The translations under genes and the position numbers were made by a program. DNA of 47,890 bases, taken from assembly GCA_904420585.1 (NCBI GenBank), contig CAJFVX010000036.1:1-47890 (forward strand). Reading direction: 5' to 3'. Below the pieces are notes generated by a model that did no database searches, was not told the origin of the DNA, and worked only from the letters and a program-made list of their open reading frames with translations. Source of the DNA: Candidatus Howiella intestinavium. GTDB lineage: Bacteria; Bacillota; Clostridia; Oscillospirales; Acutalibacteraceae. Shown piece by piece: positions 41,280 to 47,890 of the stretch; within the stretch, counting starts at the first letter, position 1, and every line of letters starts with the position of its first letter.

Positions 41280-42449
41280 TCATTCTCCCGGATAGGCCGG
41301 CTCCACCAGCCGGCCGGTGGAGCGGATGCGGGCGTCTATCTCCAGTTCCAGCTCTGCGGTGCGGAAGGTATCCTGCCAGTCCTCCTCCAGCCCGGCCCAG
41401 CGGTCGGGATGCTCCTCGTGTATCCGGTTGCCGAAGCCGTAGACATCGGCCCCCAGTTCTTTGGCCCTGGCGAAGGCATTTTCCACCTCGTCCCGGATGA
41501 TGCCGGACATGGACTGCTCCAGGGCCAGCCTGACGCCCGGGTCGGCCAGGTTTTCCTCCCCCGTCTGGTCGGACATGCGGCCCTCCGCCCGGATGCGCAC
41601 CTGCATGGAAAGGCCCCCGTCGGCCGGGAAAACCGGCTCCATTTCGGCCGACGCCGACACCACTTCTATACCGGCCACGCTGCCGGCCGCCGGCACTTCC
41701 AGGGCCGCGCTTTCCACCCGGCCCAGCACCCACATCATACCTCTGGTCTCGGCCTCGTCCAGCACGCCCACCATCCTGTCCTCCCAGAAGACGGCCGTTC
41801 CGACGATTTGGGAGGTTTTCTCCTCCCCCTCCCCTGTAAGGGAGATAAGGGGGGCCAAAGGGGCCCGGGAACGCTCCATAAGCTGGTTGGAAAATTCCAG
41901 CAAATCCACCGCCGGCCACTGGCCGGTTTCCTCGCTGGCCTTTATCTGGCCGGACAATTGCCAGGCCGGCAGCTTTTCAAACTGGGGGGTAAAATCCAGC
42001 AAATCCGCCGCGTCCCCCTCGGATACCGCCACATAGACGGTGGAACGGCTTTCCCGGTCCCTGAGAAAGTAGTCCAGCTGGCCCTGCACCCCCGATTCGG
42101 CCATCTCCCGGCTGAAGACCAGGATTTGATTGTGGGCCAGGTACAGCTGCCGGCCGGCCGTGTCGGCCATGCCCCGCAGGGCCGAAAAGGTATCCGCCCC
42201 GCTTTCGCTTACATTCCAATAGGCCGGGCCTTCCCCGCCCCCGTCCTTGCCCATGGCGGCGGCCTTGGCCGTCTGGGCGGTGACCCGGACTTCCCCCGGC
42301 CTGTCGGCCGTATCCATACCGATGGCCATAACCACCGCCAGGTCGTTGAGCTCCCGGCTGCTCCAGCAGCCGCAGCCTACGGCGGTTAAGCAAAGGCAGA
42401 GAAGCAGGCAGAGGCACAGCCGCACCGGGTTCTTTATCCTGTCATCCAT
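41280..42449 (-). CDS. spore germination lipoprotein, GerAC family (receptor C subunit)
   Basis: Lipoprotein C subunit of the germinant receptor; 389 residues. The signal peptide runs to the lipobox TAVGC (Cys26, or Cys28 as an alternative). GCWSSRELNDLAVVMAIGMD is the family signature. It contains the central LAHNQILVFSREMAESGVQG segment and a C-terminal domain with VRLALEQSMSGIIRDEVENA and AKELGADVYGFGNRIHEEHP. AGGGAGG lies inside the end of the A-subunit gene, one base before which that gene stops. Confidence 0.93.
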   Translation of the reverse strand: MDDRIKNPVRLCLCLLLCLCLTAVGCGCWSSRELNDLAVVMAIGMDTADRPGEVRVTAQTAKAAAMGKDGGGEGPAYWNVSESGADTFSALRGMADTAGRQLYLAHNQILVFSREMAESGVQGQLDYFLRDRESRSTVYVAVSEGDAADLLDFTPQFEKLPAWQLSGQIKASEETGQWPAVDLLEFSNQLMERSRAPLAPLISLTGEGEEKTSQIVGTAVFWEDRMVGVLDEAETRGMMWVLGRVESAALEVPAAGSVAGIEVVSASAEMEPVFPADGGLSMQVRIRAEGRMSDQTGEENLADPGVRLALEQSMSGIIRDEVENAFARAKELGADVYGFGNRIHEEHPDRWAGLEEDWQDTFRTAELELEIDARIRSTGRLVEPAYPGE

Positions 42450-42450
42450 C

Positions 42451-44091
42451 CTATTCCTCCCTTTGGGCCGCGTCGGCCTCGTCCCCTCTTGGAATCTGCA
42501 TCCGCTGCCGCAGGATATTCCGCCCCGAAAGGCCGGCCGGCCGGGACAGCATCATCCAAAGAGGCGCCCGGATAAACAAATCCTTGGCGTCCTGGGGATG
42601 GAAGGGGGCCAGGGGCGCCAGATAGTCCACCCCGAAGGAGGTAAGGCCGCAGAGGTGGATAAGCATACCCAAAAGCCCCAGCAGGATACCGTAGCCCCCC
42701 AAAAAGGCGGAAAGCCCCAAAAACAGAAAGCGCAGCAGGGTGCCCGCGTTGGTCTGGGTGGGCACCACAAAGCCGGCCACCGCCGTCAGGGCCACCACCA
42801 CCACCATGGGCGGGCTGACCAGGCCGGCGGATATGGCCGATTCCCCCATGACCAGGGCCCCCACGATGCTGATGGCCTGCCCCACCGGCTTGGGCAGGCG
42901 CAGGCCGGCCTCCCGGAGGATCTCGTAAATCACCAGCATGATAAGAGCCTCCATGGCCGCCGGAAAGGGGACCCCCTCCCGGGCCGCCGTCATGGTGAAT
43001 AATAAAGAGGTCGGCAAGAGTTCCTGATGGAAGGTGGTCAGGGCCACGTACAAAGCCGGCCCCAATATACTGATGAGATAGGCCGCAAACCGCAGCAGGC
43101 GCACAAAGCTGGCAAAATAGGGGCGGATGTAGTAGTCCTCCGCCGTCTGGAAACTCTCTACAAACAGAAAGGGGACGGTGAGCACAAAGGGGGTGCCGTC
43201 TATGATAATGGCCGCCCGGCCCTCCAGCAGCTTGCCGGCCACCACGTCGGGCTTTTCGGTGTAGCCCACCGTGGGGAAAATGGAGAAGGGGGCGTCCTCG
43301 ATATACTGCTCGATGTACCCCGACTCCAGGATGGCGTCGATGTCCACCCGCCCCAGCCGCCGGCGCAGGCGGGACAATAGGGCGGTATCGCACAGCCCGT
43401 CGATGTAGACGAGGCAGACGTCGGTGCGGGTGCGGCGGCCCAGCTTCATGGCCTCCATGGTAAGGGCCGGGGACTTTATTTTCCGGCGGATAAGGGCCGT
43501 ATTGGTCCGCAGGCTCTCGGTAAAGCCCTCCCGGGGGCCCCGCACCACCGCCTCGGTCTCGGGCTCCGAGACGCTCCGCCGCTCCCAGCCCCTGGTATTC
43601 ACCAGCAGGCCTTTTGCACAGCCGTCCATGAGGAAGAGGGTCTCCCCCGACAGGCAGCCCCCGATGGCCGCCTCCAAATCGGCGGCCTCCTTGACGTCGG
43701 CGATGGCCAGCATGGCCGCCTTGACCTTTTCCAAATCCGGTCCTTCCGCCGCCTGCCCGGCCACCTGGGCAAAGCCCTGCTGGTACCGGAAGACCCCCAT
43801 TACATTGTCGTTGAGCACCTCCTGGTTGGCCAGGCCATCCACAAATACCAGCAGCCCCCGGTACTGCCCCTGGGGGCCGAAGGCAAAGTCCCGGAAGACA
43901 AGGTCGCCGCTCTCCCCCAGGATATCCTTCAGCATCTTCCGGTTTTCGGCCAGGGAGGTTCCAAATTTTTTCTGTTTTAAAATTTCGCTTTCGGCCGGCC
44001 GTTCCGGCGCCCGACCGTCAGAAAAGCCCGCCCGCTTTAAGGCCCGGTTCCACTCCATGGCCCCCAGCTTGCCCATGAGATAACGCAGCAT
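42451..44091 (-). CDS. spore germination protein, GerAA family (receptor A subunit)
   Basis: A subunit of the germinant receptor; 546 residues from ATG 44091, with GGGGGCGG 5 bases upstream. A reading that starts further upstream (for instance at 44301) is open but runs through AT-rich, cysteine-rich sequence that does not resemble the family. The hydrophilic N-terminal half holds LAENRKMLKDILGESGDLVF, KGLLVNTRGWERRSVSEPET, EAVVRGPREGFTESLRTNTA and ALIRRKIKSPALTM, the classic GerA pattern. IIIDGTPFVLTVPFLFVESF and DYYIRPYFASFVRLLRFAAY lead into five or six membrane segments. Confidence 0.93.
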   Translation of the reverse strand: MLRYLMGKLGAMEWNRALKRAGFSDGRAPERPAESEILKQKKFGTSLAENRKMLKDILGESGDLVFRDFAFGPQGQYRGLLVFVDGLANQEVLNDNVMGVFRYQQGFAQVAGQAAEGPDLEKVKAAMLAIADVKEAADLEAAIGGCLSGETLFLMDGCAKGLLVNTRGWERRSVSEPETEAVVRGPREGFTESLRTNTALIRRKIKSPALTMEAMKLGRRTRTDVCLVYIDGLCDTALLSRLRRRLGRVDIDAILESGYIEQYIEDAPFSIFPTVGYTEKPDVVAGKLLEGRAAIIIDGTPFVLTVPFLFVESFQTAEDYYIRPYFASFVRLLRFAAYLISILGPALYVALTTFHQELLPTSLLFTMTAAREGVPFPAAMEALIMLVIYEILREAGLRLPKPVGQAISIVGALVMGESAISAGLVSPPMVVVVALTAVAGFVVPTQTNAGTLLRFLFLGLSAFLGGYGILLGLLGMLIHLCGLTSFGVDYLAPLAPFHPQDAKDLFIRAPLWMMLSRPAGLSGRNILRQRMQIPRGDEADAAQREE

Positions 44092-44393
44092 GGCGTCCGC
44101 CCCCTTGCATTTCGCGATAATGCAAGTATTTCCAGTCCGGAGGCATCTATACATCCCGCCGGGACTGCCGCATAAATTCGCCGGCATGTTTTTGTCTGAC
44201 TCGCACAAAAATCCCGCTGTTTGTCCGTCCTTTCGGAGGGTATATTCCAATGTTTCCGAATTGTAATGTAGTTTACATTCTTTCATTCGCCCTTCTGCCA
44301 TAATATAAAAAAACCGCTTGTTCTGGCGGCGGAAAGGTTTTATAATAATAGGAACCCACAAAGGGATTTTTGCAAGAAGGAGGTTGTACGGCG
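44092..44393. other. divergent region between gerA-type operon and cimA
   Basis: About 300 bases, clearly more AT-rich than its flanks. It contains the cimA promoter (44318-44346) and a TTGCATT/AATGCAA hairpin just upstream of the GerAA ribosome site (44107-44127). Promoters for the leftward operon would be forespore-specific and are not obvious by eye. Confidence 0.55.
44318..44346 (+). promoter_or_regulatory. cimA-leuCD promoter
   Basis: TTGTTC (44318-44323), a 17-base spacer and a perfect TATAAT (44341-44346), 47 bases before the cimA ATG. The leader is too short for a T-box or leucine attenuator. Confidence 0.75.
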
Positions 44394-46004
44394 ATGGAAA
44401 CAAACCATCAGCAGAAGAAAGTGGAAATCTTCGATTCCACCCTGCGGGACGGCGCACAGGCCGAAGGCATTGCCTTTTCAGTGGAGGATAAGCTGCGAAT
44501 TATTGAGGCGCTGGACCAGATTGGCGTGGATTACATAGAAGCCGGCAACCCGGGTTCCAATCCCAAGGACATGGAATTTTTTGCGCGGGCGGCGGCCATG
44601 GATTTGCAGCATGCGCGGCTGGTGGCCTTCGGCTCCACCCGGCACAAGAACATAAAACCGGAAGAGGACAAGAACCTGGCCGCCATTTTATCGGCCGGCA
44701 CCAAGGCGGCCGCCATATTCGGCAAGTGCTGGGACCTGCACGTCCTCCAGATTCTGGGCACCACTTTGGAAGAAAACCTCCGGATGATTGAAGAGAGCTG
44801 CGCCTTTTTGCAGGCCGCCGGCCGGGAGGTCATCTTCGACGCCGAACATTTCTTCGACGGCTATAAGCACAATCCCTCCTACGCCATGGAGGCCCTGGGG
44901 GCGGCCGTTCAGGGCGGGGCCGCCTGTCTTGCCCTTTGCGACACCAACGGGGGCTGCTTCCCCCATGAAATTTCCGAAATTGTAAAAGTCGTCTGTGAAA
45001 CCTTCCCCGGCGTCAGGGTGGGCATCCACTGCCACAACGACATCGGCTGCGCCGTGGCCGACTCGGTGGCGGCCGTCCTGGCCGGCGCGGTACAGGTCCA
45101 GGGCACCTATCTGGGCTTCGGGGAGCGGTGCGGCAACGCCAATCTCTCCACCCTCATCCCCGATTTGCAGTTAAAGCTGGGATATACCTGCATCCCGGAA
45201 GAGAATATGCATATGCTGACCTCTGCCGCCCTGCGGGTGGCCGAAATCGCCAACACCTCGGTCAAACGGAACGAGCCCTATGTGGGCCGCAGCGCCTTCG
45301 CCCACAAGGCGGGGATGCACGCCGACGGGGTGCTCAAATGTTCCCAGTCCTTCGAGCACATTAACCCGGAAGTCGTGGGCAATGAACGCCGGTTCCTCAT
45401 GAGCGAGATGACCGGGCGGACGGCGGTGCTCCGGAAAATCCACCGGGTGGCCCCCAACCTCCGCAGGGACGCCCCCGAAACCTTCGCCATCATAAACGAA
45501 CTCAAGCGTCTGGAGCAGGTAGGCTACCAGTTCGAGGGGGCCGACGGCAGCTTTGAGCTGTTGGTCCGCCGGCAGCTGGGGCTTTTCAAAAGCTCCTTCC
45601 ATCTGGTCAGCTACAAGGTGCTGGACGAGCTGCCCTACGACGAGTCCCACTCGGCCACCGCCACCATCAAGGTGCGGGTGGGCGACAGGCTGCAGATTTC
45701 GGCCGCTGAGGGGGACGGCCCGGTCAACGCCCTGGACACCGCCCTGCGGGAGGCCCTCTGCGTCTTCTACCCCTGCCTGCACAAGGTCAGGCTGATTGAC
45801 TACAAGGTGCGGGTCATGGAGCCAAAAGACGCCACCGCCGCCACCGTGCGGGTTCTCATCACCTCCACCGACGGGGACGAGGTCTGGTCTACGGTCGGCG
45901 TATCATCCGACGTCATCGAGGCCAGCTGGTTCGCCCTGGTGGACTCCATCGAATACCGCCTGCGGAACGAATCCCATCCCGACGCCCTGGAGGCCGCGCA
46001 GTAA
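44394..46004 (+). CDS. cimA: citramalate synthase
   Basis: Condenses pyruvate and acetyl-CoA to (R)-citramalate, the entry to the threonine-independent isoleucine pathway. The ATG at 44394, behind AAGGAGG, gives 536 residues. The N-terminal barrel begins [20 protein letters not shown], and the metal site is [16 protein letters not shown] (HxH). [20 protein letters not shown] and MHADGVLKC are further family marks. The C-terminal regulatory LeuA-type domain is complete ([15 protein letters not shown]), so isoleucine feedback control is expected. The CimA group, not LeuA or homocitrate synthase, is indicated by [15 protein letters not shown]. It heads an operon with leuC and leuD. Confidence 0.93.
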   Translation: METNHQQKKVEIFDSTLRDGAQAEGIAFSVEDKLRIIEALDQIGVDYIEAGNPGSNPKDMEFFARAAAMDLQHARLVAFGSTRHKNIKPEEDKNLAAILSAGTKAAAIFGKCWDLHVLQILGTTLEENLRMIEESCAFLQAAGREVIFDAEHFFDGYKHNPSYAMEALGAAVQGGAACLALCDTNGGCFPHEISEIVKVVCETFPGVRVGIHCHNDIGCAVADSVAAVLAGAVQVQGTYLGFGERCGNANLSTLIPDLQLKLGYTCIPEENMHMLTSAALRVAEIANTSVKRNEPYVGRSAFAHKAGMHADGVLKCSQSFEHINPEVVGNERRFLMSEMTGRTAVLRKIHRVAPNLRRDAPETFAIINELKRLEQVGYQFEGADGSFELLVRRQLGLFKSSFHLVSYKVLDELPYDESHSATATIKVRVGDRLQISAAEGDGPVNALDTALREALCVFYPCLHKVRLIDYKVRVMEPKDATAATVRVLITSTDGDEVWSTVGVSSDVIEASWFALVDSIEYRLRNESHPDALEAAQ

Positions 46005-46078
46005 ATATAACCGACTTTGCCCGTCCGGGCCGCCGGTCGGCGGGCTTGTACCCCTATAATCTGACAGGAGGAATCATC

Positions 46079-47347
46079 ATGGCAATGACAATGACCCAAA
46101 AAATCCTGGCCGCCCATGCCGGGCTGCCGGAGGTGTCCGCCGGCCAGCTCATCGAGGCCAGGCTGGATATGTGCCTCGGCAACGACATCACCTCCCCCGT
46201 GGCCATCAACGAATTTGAGAAGAGCGGCGCAAACAGCGTATTTGACCGCTCCCGCATTTCCCTGGTCATGGACCACTTTACCCCCAACAAGGACATCAAG
46301 GCCGCCGAGCAGGTAAAGAAGGTGCGCACCTTCGCCGGCAAGTACGACATCGAAAATTACTACGACGTGGGCAGGATGGGCGTGGAGCACGCCCTGCTGC
46401 CCGAGCAGGGCCTGGTGGGCCCCGGCGACTGCATCATCGGCGCCGACTCCCACACCTGCACCTACGGCGCCCTGGGCGCCTTCTCCACCGGCGTAGGCTC
46501 CACCGACCTGGCCGCCGCCATGGCCACCGGCGCCGCCTGGTTTAAGGTCCCCGCCGCCATCAAGGTGGTTCTCACCGGCAAAAAGGCCAGGTGGGTAAGC
46601 GGCAAGGACGTCATCCTGCATTTAATCGGCCGCATCGGCGTGGACGGGGCCCTCTACCGCTCCTTGGAGTTCACCGGCGAAGGGGTGGCCGACCTGACCA
46701 TGGACGACCGGCTGTGCATCGCCAACATGGCCATCGAGGCCGGGGCCAAAAACGGCATTTTCCCGGTGGACGAGGTGACCATGGCCTATGTAAAGGGCCG
46801 CTTCCAGCGGGAGCCGGTGGTCTATGCCGCCGACCCGGACGCCGTATATGAGCAAGAGGTGGTCATCGACCTGTCCACCCTGCGCCCCACCGTGGCCTTC
46901 CCCCATCTGCCCGAGAACACCAAGACCATCGACGAATGCGGAGAGGTCAAAATCGACCAGGTGGTCATCGGCTCCTGCACCAACGGCCGGCTGGAGGATT
47001 TACAGGCTGCCGCCGACGTCATGCGGGGCAGAAAGGTGGCCGACGGGGTGCGCTGCATCGTCATCCCGGCCACCCAGAAAATCTATCTGGACGCCATGAA
47101 GCTGGGGCTGCTGGAGGACTTTGTAAACTGCGGCGCCGCCGTATCCACCCCCACCTGCGGGCCCTGCCTGGGAGGCCATATGGGCATCCTGGCCGCCGGC
47201 GAGCGGGCGGTGTCCACCACCAACCGGAACTTTGTGGGCCGCATGGGCCACGTGGATTCGGAAGTCTACCTGGCCAGCCCCGTAGTGGCGGCCGCTTCGG
47301 CTTTGACCGGCTACATCACCGACCCCGAAAAGGTCATGGATAAATAA
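46079..47347 (+). CDS. leuC: 3-isopropylmalate/citramalate dehydratase large subunit
   Basis: Aconitase-family large subunit of 422 residues that carries the [4Fe-4S] cluster; the cluster cysteines are in [13 protein letters not shown] and in [54 protein letters not shown], and [20 protein letters not shown] are typical of the 420-residue HacA-like type, which acts on isopropylmalate and on citramalate. ACAGGAGG lies 7 bases before the ATG. It is 74 bases after cimA and 19 bases before leuD, which suggests it serves the citramalate route as well as leucine synthesis. Confidence 0.96.
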   Translation: MAMTMTQKILAAHAGLPEVSAGQLIEARLDMCLGNDITSPVAINEFEKSGANSVFDRSRISLVMDHFTPNKDIKAAEQVKKVRTFAGKYDIENYYDVGRMGVEHALLPEQGLVGPGDCIIGADSHTCTYGALGAFSTGVGSTDLAAAMATGAAWFKVPAAIKVVLTGKKARWVSGKDVILHLIGRIGVDGALYRSLEFTGEGVADLTMDDRLCIANMAIEAGAKNGIFPVDEVTMAYVKGRFQREPVVYAADPDAVYEQEVVIDLSTLRPTVAFPHLPENTKTIDECGEVKIDQVVIGSCTNGRLEDLQAAADVMRGRKVADGVRCIVIPATQKIYLDAMKLGLLEDFVNCGAAVSTPTCGPCLGGHMGILAAGERAVSTTNRNFVGRMGHVDSEVYLASPVVAAASALTGYITDPEKVMDK

Positions 47348-47366
47348 GAAGGGAGTGCAGGATACT

Positions 47367-47855
47367 ATGAAAGCCCAAGGCAGCGTACATAAATACGGCG
47401 CCAATGTGGACACCGACGTCATCATCCCCGCCCGGTACCTCAACACCAGCTCCCACGAGGAGCTGGCCGCCCACTGCATGGAGGATATTGACAAGGATTT
47501 TGTAAAGAAGGTAAAGAAGGGCGACATCATGGTGGCCGATAAGAATTTCGGCTGCGGCTCCTCCCGGGAGCACGCCCCCATCGCCATCAAGACTTCGGGC
47601 ATCTCCTGCGTCATCGCCGCCAGCTTTGCCCGCATCTTCTACCGCAACGCCATCAACATCGGCCTGGCCATCCTGGAATGCCCCGAGGCCGCGGCGGATA
47701 TAAAAGACGGCGAAGAGGTTTCGGTGGACTTTGACACCGGCCTCATCACCAACCTGACCACCGGCAAGACCTATCAGGCCGAGCCCTTCCCGCCCTTTAT
47801 CCAGAATATCATCCAAAAGGGCGGTCTGCTCAAGTCTATCGCCGACCGGCTGTAA
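47367..47855 (+). CDS. leuD: 3-isopropylmalate/citramalate dehydratase small subunit
   Basis: Small subunit of the isomerase, 162 residues. [20 protein letters not shown] and [20 protein letters not shown] are the swivel-domain start (YLNT motif). [20 protein letters not shown] and [20 protein letters not shown] are the conserved substrate-recognition segments. The ATG at 47367 is preferred over the GTG at 47355, which sits in the GAAGGGAG ribosome site. The stop is 35 bases from the window edge. leuB is not seen and may lie beyond it. Confidence 0.95.
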   Translation: MKAQGSVHKYGANVDTDVIIPARYLNTSSHEELAAHCMEDIDKDFVKKVKKGDIMVADKNFGCGSSREHAPIAIKTSGISCVIAASFARIFYRNAINIGLAILECPEAAADIKDGEEVSVDFDTGLITNLTTGKTYQAEPFPPFIQNIIQKGGLLKSIADRL

Positions 47856-47890
47856 TATTCGTTTTCCCTCTTGCATGAAAATACCGGGCC

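Noticed and set aside
44092-44301. N-terminal extension of the GerAA protein
   Set aside because: The frame is open, but the sequence is AT-rich, cysteine-rich and unlike the family. The ATG at 44091 has a better ribosome site.
44347-44393. T-box or leucine attenuator before cimA
   Set aside because: The leader after the promoter is too short and has no terminator hairpin or leader peptide.

Overview
The window is GC-rich chromosomal DNA from an endospore-forming anaerobic Clostridia bacterium. Spore genes point to this: a SleB-type cortex lytic enzyme, a GerA-type germinant receptor operon and an alpha/beta-type small acid-soluble spore protein. So do the 2-oxoacid:ferredoxin oxidoreductase, the HrcA/CIRCE heat-shock system, and the many GTG and TTG starts behind strong Shine-Dalgarno sequences. 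A GC-rich member of the Oscillospirales is my best guess; the species is not identifiable from the sequence alone.

Layout. 1-190: a leftward sigma-A promoter with an rRNA-leader-like sequence, probably the start of an rrn operon lying outside the window. 0.3-5.5 kb: sleB, a lipoprotein serpin, a methyltransferase, a cyclophilin-like lipoprotein and a membrane-anchored unknown. 5.6-12.4 kb: ilvD, an aldo/keto reductase, a degenerate NodB-fold protein, purA and purF. 12.5-17.7 kb: the hrcA-grpE-dnaK-dnaJ operon behind a CIRCE operator. 17.8-21 kb: a sirtuin, an SGNH esterase and a GH13 glucosidase. 21-27.3 kb: a leftward housekeeping block of DUF951, prfA, amidase, tsaC/sua5, coaE, lytic transglycosylase and M18 aminopeptidase. 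27.7-31.7 kb: an epimerase, two converging XRE regulators, and a DUF134 regulator coupled to a CoA-disulfide-reductase-like flavoprotein. 32-35.3 kb: a four-subunit 2-oxoacid:ferredoxin oxidoreductase with a P-loop ATPase. 35.5-38.3 kb: an MBOAT/AlgJ-like pair for exopolymer O-acylation. 38.4-39.0 kb: a non-coding stretch packed with DnaA-box-like sequences. 39-44 kb: a SASP gene and a five-gene germinant receptor operon. 44.4-47.9 kb: cimA-leuC-leuD.

The most novel-looking signal is non-coding. A dispersed element of about 125-140 bases with four consecutive hairpins occurs four times (2753-2878 on the minus strand; 16363-16500, 26949-27087 and 27349-27487 on the plus strand). One copy has different stem sequences but keeps the pairing, which argues for selection on structure. 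The motif around the last loop, CGACGCACATGTCGCCG, is almost invariant. Two further unusual non-coding stretches are a six-hairpin array at 31780-31956 and a duplicated DnaA-box cluster at 38483-38949.

Functional themes: branched-chain amino acid synthesis (ilvD, cimA, leuCD) and 2-oxoacid oxidation; protein quality control; cell-wall hydrolysis (SleB, amidase, lytic transglycosylase); and spore germination. All functions are assigned by reading protein motifs and gene order. No database search was run.
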